DNA of 64,000 bases, taken from assembly GCA_030526195.1 (NCBI GenBank), contig JAUNDG010000006.1, positions 62,001 to 126,000 of the forward strand. The letters run 5' to 3'. The notes below the pieces were generated by a model. That model ran no database searches. It worked only from the letters and a program-made list of their open reading frames with translations, and was not told where the DNA came from. Positions 35,276 through 43,931 of this stretch are shown here, piece by piece (position 1 is the stretch's first letter; every line of letters begins with the position of its first letter). Origin of the DNA: Lachnospiraceae bacterium (lineage in GTDB: Bacteria > Bacillota > Clostridia > Lachnospirales > Lachnospiraceae). The position numbers and the translations under genes are program-made.

Positions 35276-37855
35276 TCACTTCAGGAACAGCCGCAGCAGT
35301 TTATTCCGGAATTCCGTGTAGGGTGCGTAGCGCACCGGCATATCCATCCAGGTGTATTTTTTGACGATGCTCTTTTCATGGCTGAAGGTGTCAAAGCTCT
35401 TCTTGCCGTGGTAGCTGCCCATGCCGCTGCCACCCACACCGCCGAAGCCCATTTCCGATGTGGCCAGGTGGATGATGGTGTCATTGATGCAGCCGCCGCC
35501 GAAGGTCACCTCCCGGAGGAACCGCTTTTCCAGGGCTTTATCCTGTGTGAAAAGATAGGCCGCCAGGGGATGGGGCCGACTCTTGATGAACGCGAAGACC
35601 TCTTCGATATTGTCGTAGGTCATCACCGGCAGCACCGGTCCGAAAATTTCCTCCTGCATCACCGCATCCTCCGGCACCACGTGCTGCAGGATGGTGGGCT
35701 GGATCCGCAGGGTTGCCCGGTCGCCCTTGCCGCCGCAGTAAACCTTCGCCGGGTCAATGAGCCCCATCACACGATCAAAATGCTTCTCGTTGATCATGTG
35801 GACATAATCATCATTTTTGAAAGGATCCGCCCCGACCATGGCCTGAATCTGATCCTTCAGGTAGCCGAGAAACTCATTTTCGACACGCTTATCGATCAGG
35901 AGGTAATCCGGCGCCACGCAGGTCTGGCCACAGTTGAGCACCTTACCGAAGGCCAGGCGCTTCGCCGCCAGCTTGAGGTTGGCCGAATCCGTCACCACGC
36001 AGGGGCTCTTGCCCCCCAGCTCCAATGTGAGCGGTGTCAGATGCTCCGCGGCATGCCGCATCACTTCCTTGCCCGCCGTCACACCGCCGGTGAAGAAAAT
36101 GTAATCAAAGGTCTGATCCAGCAGCGCTTTATTTTCCTCGCGGCCACCTTCCACCACCGTGACAAATTCCGGCGGGAAACATTCGGAGATAATCCGGCCC
36201 ATCACCGCCGAGGTGGCGGGGGAATAGGCCGAGGGCTTCACCACGCAGCAGTTGCCGCAGGCGATGGCTCCGATGAGCGGCTCCATGGTGAGTAAAAACG
36301 GATAATTCCAGGGGGACATGATGAGCACAACGCCATAAGGATCCCGCACCGTAAAGCTCGAGGCGTGGAACTGGGCCAGAGGCGTGGCCACCCGATGGGG
36401 GCGGGACCATTTTTTAAGGTGTCGCTCCATGTAGCCAAGCTCCGACAGGGTAAGGCCCACCTCGCACATGTAGCTTTCCATGGTGCTCTTCCCCAGGTCC
36501 GCCGCCAGAGCCGCATTGATCTCAGCCTCATGACTCTTGATGGACGCCTTCAATTTACGCAGGGCGCGGCGTCTTTCTTCTATCGAAAATGTGGCGCCGG
36601 TCCCGAAATACGTTCTCTGGGCCGCCACGATCTTTTCCACGGAGGTTTCCTTCTCTTTTACCATCAGCTGATGATAGACCGGCTCCAGTTCTTTGGCATT
36701 AAAGAGCATGGGCACGGGATAAAGCGGATTGCTCTCCTTCGCCGCATGAGCCGCCATGACCGGAATGTCTGCTTCCTCAATCTCGGGAAAGCCATTCGGC
36801 AGATCAAATTCACGGTTGAGATCATAGATCCAGTCGATAAATCGGCGGGCTGTCTTCTCATCGGACAGGCCCTCTTCCACCACACCGGCCTTGCGGGCCA
36901 GCTTCGCCAGCTTCTTTTCACAGGCCTTGCCGTATCGATCCAGGAAACGGGGCAGGATCACCGCATTGGCCAGACCGTGGGCAATGCCATACTGGCCACC
37001 CAGGGAATGGGCCACACCGTGAATGTACCCCACATAGGACCGGGTGAAGGCCACACCGGCACAATAAGCAGCCCGGAGCATACCCGCCCGGGCTGTTTCA
37101 TTTTCACCATTGTGATAGGCTTCCTTAAGATGACGGTGGATCAGGGTCACCGCCTCCTCGCTCATGGCCCGGGTCAGTCTGGTGGTGGAACGACCGATGT
37201 AGGCCTCCACCGCGTGGGTCAGCGCATCAAGACCGGTTGTGGCCGTGATAAACGGCGGCAGTTTCCGAGTGATCTTGGGCTCCAGTACCGCATAATCCGG
37301 GATAAGCGGAAAGTCATTGATGGGATATTTATGTTTGGTTTTGGCATCCGTGATGACCGCTGCCAGCGTGGCTTCTGAGCCGGTGCCGGCGGTGGTGGGC
37401 ACCGCGATGAGGAGCGGTGTCTTCTTAAGGATCTTCAGGATACCCTTCATTTTCGAAATCGGCTGACGGGGTTTGGCGATGCGAGCCCCCGCGGCCTTGG
37501 CACAATCCATGGCAGACCCGCCGCCCATGGCGATGATGGCCTGCGCCCCGGCGGAGAGATAAACCTCCCGGGCATGCTCCACATCATCAATGGTGGGATT
37601 CGGTGTGTTCTGCTCATGCAACGCCACTGTGATGCCCTGCTCCTTCAGCAGGTTTTCAAGAAAGGCTGTCAGACCGAGACGGCGCACACCGCCGTCGGCC
37701 ACCAGGAGAACGGTCGATACCTGCTTTTCCTTCAGAAGTCCGGGAATGGCCCGCGTGCCGTTGAGCTGCTGAGGATTGCGATAGGGCAGCACCGGCAGGG
37801 CGATTCTCAGACACAACTGAAAAGCCCGGCAATAGATCTTCTCAATGGGATTCAT
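35276..37855 (-). CDS. Fused iron-type alcohol dehydrogenase-aldehyde dehydrogenase (reverse order to AdhE)
   Basis: 859 residues with two enzymes in one chain. Residues 1-390 are a group III (iron-type) alcohol dehydrogenase: GGGSAMDCAKAAG for NAD, GTGSEATLAAVI, and metal ligands in GLDALTHAVEAY and HGVAHSLGGQYGIAHGLANA. Residues 410-859 are a class 3-like aldehyde dehydrogenase with GPWNYP-like MSPWNYPF, LELGGKSP (Glu), CGQTCVAPDY (nucleophilic Cys) and EEIFGPVLPV, ending in a hydrophobic NKLLRLFLK tail as in fatty-aldehyde dehydrogenases. AdhE has the opposite order and a CoA-acylating ALDH; this ALDH resembles the hydrolytic kind, giving acid rather than acyl-CoA. The chain could oxidise an alcohol to acid or detoxify aldehydes. 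The start overlaps the marR stop (ATGA). Confidence 0.9.
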   Translation of the reverse strand: MNPIEKIYCRAFQLCLRIALPVLPYRNPQQLNGTRAIPGLLKEKQVSTVLLVADGGVRRLGLTAFLENLLKEQGITVALHEQNTPNPTIDDVEHAREVYLSAGAQAIIAMGGGSAMDCAKAAGARIAKPRQPISKMKGILKILKKTPLLIAVPTTAGTGSEATLAAVITDAKTKHKYPINDFPLIPDYAVLEPKITRKLPPFITATTGLDALTHAVEAYIGRSTTRLTRAMSEEAVTLIHRHLKEAYHNGENETARAGMLRAAYCAGVAFTRSYVGYIHGVAHSLGGQYGIAHGLANAVILPRFLDRYGKACEKKLAKLARKAGVVEEGLSDEKTARRFIDWIYDLNREFDLPNGFPEIEEADIPVMAAHAAKESNPLYPVPMLFNAKELEPVYHQLMVKEKETSVEKIVAAQRTYFGTGATFSIEERRRALRKLKASIKSHEAEINAALAADLGKSTMESYMCEVGLTLSELGYMERHLKKWSRPHRVATPLAQFHASSFTVRDPYGVVLIMSPWNYPFLLTMEPLIGAIACGNCCVVKPSAYSPATSAVMGRIISECFPPEFVTVVEGGREENKALLDQTFDYIFFTGGVTAGKEVMRHAAEHLTPLTLELGGKSPCVVTDSANLKLAAKRLAFGKVLNCGQTCVAPDYLLIDKRVENEFLGYLKDQIQAMVGADPFKNDDYVHMINEKHFDRVMGLIDPAKVYCGGKGDRATLRIQPTILQHVVPEDAVMQEEIFGPVLPVMTYDNIEEVFAFIKSRPHPLAAYLFTQDKALEKRFLREVTFGGGCINDTIIHLATSEMGFGGVGGSGMGSYHGKKSFDTFSHEKSIVKKYTWMDMPVRYAPYTEFRNKLLRLFLK

Positions 37856-38355
37856 GCACGACCCTCCTCAGAGGCCTTGCCATGAGCCATCTCCGGTGCT
37901 TCAACAGCCGGGAAACCACTCTGGCTCAGGGTCCGCATGTTATCGGTGATCTGGTCCAGGACTTTATAGAAGGTTTCCCGTTCTTCATCATCCAGATGAC
38001 CGCCCACATGGAAGACAGCGGTTTCGGCCCGTTTGATCACAGTGTCGGCCACTTTACGGCCTTCCTCTGTGAGAAGAATGCGGGTTCTGTATTTGGCATT
38101 GACACCCTGGATACGCTTCATCAGCCCCTTGGCCACAAGCGCTGCCACATCACGTGAGATGTCAGCCTTATCACGGCCACAGGTCTTGGACAGTTCCAGC
38201 GCTGTCAGACCATCGGAAAACTTGTGCAGCATGGTGAAGTAAACCACGTAATTGCCCTTCAGACCATGCTCCTTCATAACGTTTGCAGCCAGTCTATGCC
38301 AGTAAAGATCGATTTCTGTAATGTTATAGACAAACTTCTCAAACCTGTTCAACAT
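37852..38355 (-). CDS. MarR-family transcriptional regulator
   Basis: About 167 residues starting MLNRFEKFVYNITEIDLYWHR; GGAGGGAAAT sets the start at 38355. The winged helix is clear: DGLTALELSKTCGRDKADISRDVAALVAKGLMKRI, then the wing YRTRILLTEEGRKVADTV. Its stop overlaps the dehydrogenase fusion start by four bases, so the two are translationally coupled. A palindrome downstream of the promoter is a likely operator. An aldehyde, alcohol or phenolic ligand would fit; this is inference. Confidence 0.9.
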   Translation of the reverse strand: MLNRFEKFVYNITEIDLYWHRLAANVMKEHGLKGNYVVYFTMLHKFSDGLTALELSKTCGRDKADISRDVAALVAKGLMKRIQGVNAKYRTRILLTEEGRKVADTVIKRAETAVFHVGGHLDDEERETFYKVLDQITDNMRTLSQSGFPAVEAPEMAHGKASEEGRA

Positions 38356-38426
38356 ATTTCCCTCCATATAAGTCATACCTCCTGCATGCCGCCCCCGCGG
38401 CTATTTCCTTTCAATCAATTTGTGTA

Positions 38427-38445
38427 GCAAATTCCAGCAATTTGC
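38427..38445. promoter_or_regulatory. Putative MarR operator
   Basis: GCAAATT-CCAGC-AATTTGC, perfect 7-base arms with a 5-base spacer, between the promoter and the marR start. Its size and place suit MarR autorepression. Confidence 0.6.
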
Positions 38446-38477
38446 ATTTCGTCCATATTTTACTCCGCTTTACCAAC

Positions 38478-38507
38478 ATTCTACCCACCGGTTGATGATT
38501 TGTCCAA
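38478..38507 (-). promoter_or_regulatory. Promoter of the marR-dehydrogenase operon
   Basis: TTGGAC (38507-38502), 18-base spacer, TAGAAT (38483-38478) on the minus strand. The rest of the AT-rich gap from 38508 to 38732 shows nothing further that I can name. Confidence 0.5.
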
Positions 38508-38732
38508 ATAATTCGCCTTGAATCCTCAACAATAATTTCACTCATTTCTTAACTATTTTGCACGATGTTATTTATTTGTCACACATTTCAGCCATATATA
38601 AACCAAAAAGCGGTACAATCGAGCAATTATGTCTATTTTAGCAGGAGTTTTTTCGCCATTTGTCCCTTTCAACAAATACGAGGCTTGATTTTCCTTTGTT
38701 CCGATGCCATCTTGACAGAAAGCTTCGACAAC

Positions 38733-38778
38733 GCAAAACCCTCGCATAACAGCCTGTCCGGCCATCATGCGAGGGTTT
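38733..38778 (-). terminator. Intrinsic terminator after azlD
   Basis: AAACCCTCGCAT and ATGCGAGGGTTT are perfect 12-base arms separated by 19 bases; TTTTGCG lies on the minus-strand exit side. Confidence 0.75.
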
Positions 38779-38900
38779 ATAGAAATCGAATATAATCTGA
38801 TAAAACAAAGCAAGATTTCCCCTAAGGCCATGCCTTAAGTTCTACTTCAATAAATCAGGGAAATAGTTGCTGTTCTGCAATGACATCCTGAATGCACCGC

Positions 38901-39221
38901 TCAGAACACCACCTGCACCAGCACCATATAAATGGCGGTGCCGCCGAGGATACTCAGAACCGCATTCCGGCGCCAGACCTGCAGCAGGGCCACCGCCGCA
39001 GCGGCGAGGATTTCCGGCAAACCAAAAGGGGCCACCCTGGGGCTGATATCCTTCAGGCAATAAATCACCAGCATGCCGATGACTGCCTGGGGCAGAACCT
39101 TGCCCAGATAGATAATATAGGCCGGTGTCTTCCGATCCTTTGTGAAAATAAGAAACGGCAGGGCTCTCAAAGCAATGGTGATGAGGGCCATGATCAGAAT
39201 CAGGATGAACGTATAACTCAT
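38901..39221 (-). CDS. azlD: Branched-chain amino acid exporter small subunit AzlD
   Basis: 106 residues, four hydrophobic segments, typical AzlD layout with RALPFLIFTKDRKTPAYIIYLGKVLPQAVIGMLVIYCL. AzlD works with AzlC to export branched-chain amino acids. Its ATG overlaps the azlC stop (ATGA at 39218-39221). Confidence 0.92.
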   Translation of the reverse strand: MSYTFILILIMALITIALRALPFLIFTKDRKTPAYIIYLGKVLPQAVIGMLVIYCLKDISPRVAPFGLPEILAAAAVALLQVWRRNAVLSILGGTAIYMVLVQVVF

Positions 39222-40123
39222 TTCACAGCCTCCTCTCTCATCACATCAGATGCATTGTCATACAGCATCTTTCCTGCATCTGTCGCACTACTATTCTCCT
39301 GCGGCATACCGTCAACGATCGCCTGCAATTTCTCACTATCCGCGGCTGTCTTCACTTTATCTTCGGCACACGAGGTGCTTTCGACCGCAGCGCTTTCGGC
39401 TGCCGTATCCTGGGTTGCTTCACTGTCATAAGTCAGATGCTCCCGGTGTTCCATCGGCCCCCGCAGAACGGTGAGCACAAAGGTAATGACGATCATGGAC
39501 GGGATCAGGAATTTTTCCGGTCCGAAAAGCAGCAGGCAGGCCAGGGTGGAAATGATGCCGGTGAGGGCCGGCACGTGATTTTTGGTGCTGATCCACTGCT
39601 CGGTCAAGGATGCCACAAAAAGGGCTGTCATGGAATATGAAATGCCCTGTGTGCTGAAGGGCAGCACATTGCCAAGGCCATTGCCCAGAAGACCGCCGAT
39701 GATCCAGTAACACTGACAGAACAGGCAGACCCAGAAACGATACTCATGAGGATCAACCCCCTCCGGTGTTTTGCCGTTTGACAGCAGAGAATAGGTCTCG
39801 TCCGTGACGGACAGCACCAGATAAGGCTTGAATTTCCCGGCATCCTTATACAGGGTGATCATGGAAATGGCATAGAACAGCTGCCGGGCATTGATCATCA
39901 AGGATGTCAGAATCGTGGAAATGATGGATGCGGGGCCCGCAATGAGACTGACCCCCACATACTGGATGGTGCCGCCATAGATCACAAGGCTCATCAAAAA
40001 TGCCCAGGGCAACCCATACCCGGCATTTCTGAGCAAAATGCCGAAGCCCATCCCCAGGGCGATATAACCGGCCAGAATCGGGATTGAGGCCGTAAATGAT
40101 TTTTTTATCGTCGATGTATGCAT
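39218..40123 (-). CDS. azlC: Branched-chain amino acid exporter large subunit AzlC with long hydrophilic tail
   Basis: About 301 residues starting MHTSTIKKSFTASIPILAGYIALGMGFG; GAGGAAGAATGTT precedes ATG 40123. A TTG five codons earlier is less likely. Residues 1-220 are a normal AzlC with GGTIQYVGVSLIAG, MINARQLFYAISM and LSVTDETYSLL. The final 80 residues are an acidic, low-complexity, non-membrane tail (SEATQDTAAESAAVES...) that ordinary AzlC proteins lack. The role of the tail is unknown. Confidence 0.9.
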   Translation of the reverse strand: MHTSTIKKSFTASIPILAGYIALGMGFGILLRNAGYGLPWAFLMSLVIYGGTIQYVGVSLIAGPASIISTILTSLMINARQLFYAISMITLYKDAGKFKPYLVLSVTDETYSLLSNGKTPEGVDPHEYRFWVCLFCQCYWIIGGLLGNGLGNVLPFSTQGISYSMTALFVASLTEQWISTKNHVPALTGIISTLACLLLFGPEKFLIPSMIVITFVLTVLRGPMEHREHLTYDSEATQDTAAESAAVESTSCAEDKVKTAADSEKLQAIVDGMPQENSSATDAGKMLYDNASDVMREEAVK

Positions 40124-40256
40124 AACATTCTTCCTCAAGTGGTGAGCATCAAAGGCTCACAACCGGAACATTTTAGCAAATTATTCATTTTTATGCCATA
40201 CCATCATATTGAAATCATATGATTTTTTTCGTTTTTCCATCATTTTCTCCTCTGTC

Positions 40257-40420
40257 GATACCGCGGGCCGCGATGTCCGCTTTGCTACTTGCTCGTGAAC
40301 CGCAGCTACCTTCGGTAGCCCATCAGCAGGGGCTTTTACCCCTGCTGATGCGAGCTTCCCCCGCACCCCACTTAAAACTCTACGTCTTTGAAGCGGGGGA
40401 ATGCTCGCTGCGGTTCAAAA
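40257..40420 (+). repeat. Composite repeat block: half R2, two hairpins, R1
   Basis: The right half of R2 (GATGTCCGCTTTGCTACTTGCTC) is followed by CTACC-TTC-GGTAG. Next is a perfect hairpin CATCAGCAGGGG-N6-CCCCTGCTGATG (40321-40350), then an R1 copy (40366-40420) ending GCTGCGGTTCAAAA. Same order of parts as at 14846-15046 but opposite orientation. Confidence 0.72.
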
Positions 40421-40466
40421 CCGGCCGCCATGCGAGTGTCTGACACTCAGCATCGACGGCCGGTTT
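40418..40466 (-). terminator. Long terminator hairpin after the DHHW gene
   Basis: AAACCGGCCG pairs with CGGCCGGTTT, with inner complementarity GAGTGTC-TGA-CACTC. On the minus strand TTTTG follows. Its base overlaps the end of the adjacent R1 repeat. Confidence 0.75.
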
Positions 40467-40485
40467 CGGCATAATCATCAATCAT

Positions 40486-41622
40486 TCACTTAAGGATCTG
40501 CCCCACACTGTTGTTGAGCACCGAGGTGCTGTAGAGGAAAAGCACATCCGCATTTTCAAAATCAATGAAGCGGTCCAGGATGGACGGGCTGATGTAGCGA
40601 ATGTCCACCACCGTCACCTGCCGGTACCCCTCCAGAAGAAGCGGCGCCAGGCTGCTGCCGAAGGAATCCCGGAAAAGCACCAGATGTCCCTCGGGCGCCG
40701 CAGGATTTTCCATGGTGATGAGCCCCTTTGACCCGGACAGGAAAAACTCATAAGGATCCGCCCCAGCCAGCTTGTCCGTGTTGTAAAGCGGCATGGCCAC
40801 AGGCTTCCCGCTGTCATGATCCCATACCGACACATTTTCCATGCCGTCCCAGGTCAGATAGTTGAGGGTATCCGCTGCAAGCGGCAACGCCGCCTGCCCA
40901 TAGTAAACACCGCGGAAATCATCGGCCGCCCGTTCGCACCGGTACGCCGTGGCGCCCGCCGGACGCCCCATTTCCGAAAGGAGTCTTGCGGCGATCTCCG
41001 GCAACATGTCCTGCTTCCAGTGAGAATCCGTCCGATAAAAATGGTCCTTCGTAAGCTGTCCTTTGAGATCGACAAAGCTCACCCGGTCCCCGAGCCGCTC
41101 CTCAAAATACCCTTCGAAAGCCGTCATATCAAGAGCCGGCGCCCCCATTTCCGGGGCCAGATAATAATTCTTGTCGGGAATGATGGCCATGGTGGCCCGG
41201 TCGCTGCCGTACTTATCAAGGATCGCCCCGATCCGGTCCGCCGCCCAGACCATATCCGCCTCGTGGCAGCCATCCTCCAGCTTCGCGATGAACCCGTCCG
41301 TCACGTAAAGGTCGTTAATTTCCTGCCGCCCCAGCCCATAGCGCCCGCTCAGAGCATGCAGGGTGCGGAACCCCTCCCGCATCGGGAACTGGTCCTTGGC
41401 GTAAACCTCAAATTCGTCCATAAACGAACTGCCGCCTTTTTTTCCGAAAATGGTTTCCACGCTGGCCTCGGGCATGGTTTTCAGCGGCCGCCGCTCGCTG
41501 AGGGACACCGCGTCATCGGGCTTCACCACAAAGAAAATGAAAAGGCCCAGGAAAATGACTACCGCCAGCGCGATATTCAATTTATCTCCAATCGATCGTT
41601 TCATATCTCTCATACGCTCCAT
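40486..41622 (-). CDS. DHHW-family (AlgJ/AlgX-like) acetylation accessory protein
   Basis: 378 residues. One N-terminal membrane anchor (LNIALAVVIFLGLFIFFVV, about 16-34), then an extracytoplasmic SGNH-like fold. The signature LTKDHFYRTDSHWKQDMLPEI gives the D-H...S-H-W motif, and LVLFRDSFGSSLAPLL resembles the catalytic Ser block of AlgX/AlgJ. The gene follows an AlgI-like MBOAT protein, the usual setting for O-acylation of a surface polymer. The exact start is uncertain: Met1, Met4 (GGAGCGT close) or Met7 are all possible. Polymer and acyl group are unknown. Confidence 0.88.
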   Translation of the reverse strand: MERMRDMKRSIGDKLNIALAVVIFLGLFIFFVVKPDDAVSLSERRPLKTMPEASVETIFGKKGGSSFMDEFEVYAKDQFPMREGFRTLHALSGRYGLGRQEINDLYVTDGFIAKLEDGCHEADMVWAADRIGAILDKYGSDRATMAIIPDKNYYLAPEMGAPALDMTAFEGYFEERLGDRVSFVDLKGQLTKDHFYRTDSHWKQDMLPEIAARLLSEMGRPAGATAYRCERAADDFRGVYYGQAALPLAADTLNYLTWDGMENVSVWDHDSGKPVAMPLYNTDKLAGADPYEFFLSGSKGLITMENPAAPEGHLVLFRDSFGSSLAPLLLEGYRQVTVVDIRYISPSILDRFIDFENADVLFLYSTSVLNNSVGQILK

Positions 41623-41665
41623 TCAAGAGAACATCTCTCAACCGTCAGAACATATCTATTCATTT

Positions 41666-43060
41666 TCAGAACCGGAAATACAGGAAGGGGTTAAAGGACC
41701 CGTTCACAATAAAGGCCGTGGCCAGCAGAATGAGCGCCGCGTTGAAAAATGGCGTTACGATCGCCACCGCGCCTTCGTGCCGGGTTTTCAGCTTCTGCAC
41801 CAGCATCAGCGGCAGCCGGGTGGCCCCCAGCACCGCGATGAGAAGGATTATCCCGAAATCCTTCAGATAAAACAGGGTTTCCGCCGATGAAAATGGGATG
41901 CCCCCGGCCCCGAAGAGACTGCCGATACGGGCCAGTCCCATTGCCAGGACATCATTATCAAAAATGATGAAGCTGATGCCCACCGTGAGAATCAGGTAAA
42001 AGTGGCTGAGCACACGCCATTTTCCAAGGTGTTTTAACAGGCCGTACTTTTCAATGATGAGGAGCACCGCAAAAAAGAGCCCCCAGATGATGAAATTCCA
42101 GCCGGCGCCGTGCCAGAAGCCGGTGGCCATCCAGACCACGAAAATGTTTAAGATATGGCGCCACGGAGCCACTCGGTTGCCGCCCAGGGGGATATAGAGA
42201 TAATCCCGGAACCAGCTGCCCAGGGTGATGTGCCAGCGCCGCCAGAAATCCGTGACACTCCCCGCCGTCAAAGGATGACGGAAGTTTTCCGGAAATGAAA
42301 AGCCCAGCACCCGGCCAAGACCGATGGCCATATCGCTGTAGCCGGAAAAATCAAAATAAATCTGCAAGGTTACCGCCGCCGCATAGAGCCAGGTGAACAG
42401 CACGGTGGGTTCAGAAATTCCCCGATAGACGGCGCACAGCTCACCCAGGGTGTTGGCAATGAGCACCTTTTTACCGAGACCGATGGCAAACCGGGTGATG
42501 CCCTCCGACACCGCCGGTGCCGTGATCTGCCGATCCGTCAGGGCCGCCTTCACATCGGTGTAACGGACAATGGGTCCTGCGATAAGCTGCGGGAACATGG
42601 CGATATACACCGCCAGGGTCAGCGGATTTTTCTGCGCCTCCGTCCGGCCCCGGTACACATCCGCCATGTAGCTGATGACCTGGAACATATAGAAGCTGAT
42701 GCCGATGGGCAGCGCCAGCTTCAAAAGCGGCAGGGCACCGCCGAAGGCCTGATTGAAGCTGCTGATGAAAAAGTCTGCGTATTTAAAGATGCCCAGAATC
42801 CCCAGACACAGCAAAACGGCCGCTGCCAGCACAAGTTTGCCGGCACGGCGACCGCTCATTTTTTCGATCAGGAGGCCGGCCACGTAGCCAAGGGCGATGG
42901 CCCCCACCATCAACAGCAGGTAGCGAATCTCACCCCAGGCATAGAAAAACAGGCTGGCCAGCAGCAACACGATATTTTTGCCCCGCCCCGGCACCAACAT
43001 ATAAAGCAGGATCACCACAGGCAGGAATACATATAAGAAGCTGATACTTGAAAACAGCAT
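41666..43060 (-). CDS. MBOAT-family membrane O-acyltransferase (AlgI-like)
   Basis: 464 residues, about eleven membrane segments. It moves acyl groups across the membrane for transfer to an extracellular polysaccharide or teichoic acid. Family motifs: PIGISFYMFQVISYMADVYRG, FPQLIAGPIVRY, FWRRWHITLGSWFRDYLYIPLGGNR and the catalytic His in GFWHGAGWNFIIWG. GGGAGTGGCAACGC precedes ATG. It sits between the DUF4358 lipoprotein gene and the DHHW gene. Confidence 0.95.
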   Translation of the reverse strand: MLFSSISFLYVFLPVVILLYMLVPGRGKNIVLLLASLFFYAWGEIRYLLLMVGAIALGYVAGLLIEKMSGRRAGKLVLAAAVLLCLGILGIFKYADFFISSFNQAFGGALPLLKLALPIGISFYMFQVISYMADVYRGRTEAQKNPLTLAVYIAMFPQLIAGPIVRYTDVKAALTDRQITAPAVSEGITRFAIGLGKKVLIANTLGELCAVYRGISEPTVLFTWLYAAAVTLQIYFDFSGYSDMAIGLGRVLGFSFPENFRHPLTAGSVTDFWRRWHITLGSWFRDYLYIPLGGNRVAPWRHILNIFVVWMATGFWHGAGWNFIIWGLFFAVLLIIEKYGLLKHLGKWRVLSHFYLILTVGISFIIFDNDVLAMGLARIGSLFGAGGIPFSSAETLFYLKDFGIILLIAVLGATRLPLMLVQKLKTRHEGAVAIVTPFFNAALILLATAFIVNGSFNPFLYFRF

Positions 43061-43081
43061 GCGTTGCCACTCCCGTTTGAT

Positions 43082-43654
43082 TTACATATAGTTTTCTTCC
43101 ACCACCAGCTTGGCGCCTTCCAGTTTTTCGGCGGCAGCTTTCACCTCATCGATGTTAACGGCAAGGCCATAGGCATACACAAGACCGGTGCCCACGGTGT
43201 AAATGACGATTTTTTCCGGAGCCCCGCACATGAACTGATTGGCCAGGAAAGCCTCTTTCAGCTTTGTGGCGGCTTCATCGGCGCTCATACCGTCCAGAAT
43301 AAGGGCAGCGCCGGTGAACATGTTGGTGTTCATCATGTGGAATACGGTAGCCGCATCTTTCACCTTCGCCTGCACATCCTCCGGGATGAGCAACATGGCA
43401 GTCATGGTATCGGTATCGCTGATGGGCAGCGCCCCCGGTGCGTTGTCCACGCTGGATTCAAAGTTGCCGCCCACGGCCGGGAATTCCCAGTTGCCGTTGT
43501 CCCAGACCACATTTAACATATCCACAGCGGTATCATAGGGGCAGTCCGCGCTTTCGGAACCGCCATTGCCTTTGCCGCAGCCGGCTAACATGGCCATTGT
43601 GAGAAGGGCGGCCAAAAAAAGAGCCGTGATGCGTGTCAGAGTCATTTTCTTCAT
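43082..43654 (-). CDS. DUF4358-family lipoprotein
   Basis: About 190 residues starting MKKMTLTRITALFL, with AAGGAAC upstream of ATG 43654. The signal peptide ends in a lipobox, MAMLAGCGKG, so the mature protein is anchored by Cys23 or so. The rest is a small alpha/beta domain (PEDVQAKVKDAATVFHMMNTNMF, EKIVIYTVGTGLVYAYG). DUF4358 proteins often sit beside MBOAT/DHHW pairs, which suggests a third part of the acylation machine, but none has a known function that I can cite. Confidence 0.82.
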   Translation of the reverse strand: MKKMTLTRITALFLAALLTMAMLAGCGKGNGGSESADCPYDTAVDMLNVVWDNGNWEFPAVGGNFESSVDNAPGALPISDTDTMTAMLLIPEDVQAKVKDAATVFHMMNTNMFTGAALILDGMSADEAATKLKEAFLANQFMCGAPEKIVIYTVGTGLVYAYGLAVNIDEVKAAAEKLEGAKLVVEENYM

Positions 43655-43750
43655 AAATACTTGTTCCTTTCTACTACAAGGCTCCGTCGTGTCATTTTCA
43701 GGAGCTGTTTTTTCTTTTGTGAGCACCCCTCAGGCTGGGGCTTTAGATGA

Positions 43751-43795
43751 TAAAAGCCATCCGATGTCTCTATCATAACATCAAATGGCTTTTTG
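43751..43795 (-). terminator. Terminator after the antiporter gene
   Basis: AAAGCCAT..GATGT pairs with ACATC..ATGGCTTT across about 10 bases; T-rich on both exits (TTTTATC on the minus strand). Confidence 0.75.
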
Positions 43796-43931
43796 TCTCA
43801 TGAATTATTTGTGAAACCTGCAGATTATCATCATCCGACAGGCGGACCGGACGGCTGACACCCCAAACGAAGCGGGAGAAACTCAGCCGGGCCGGTGGGG
43901 TCGACCTGTCGGCCTCTTCTTTCACATCCCC

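Noticed and set aside
35153-36295. 380-codon plus-strand frame opposite the aldehyde dehydrogenase half
   Set aside because: Starts in the bidirectional terminator and is antisense to an intact enzyme domain.
36365-37378. 337-codon plus-strand frame opposite the alcohol dehydrogenase half
   Set aside because: Antisense shadow without motifs.
40257-40420. tRNA or riboswitch in the hairpin-rich gap
   Set aside because: No cloverleaf or T-loop consensus; the hairpins are explained by repeats R1 and R2 that occur elsewhere.
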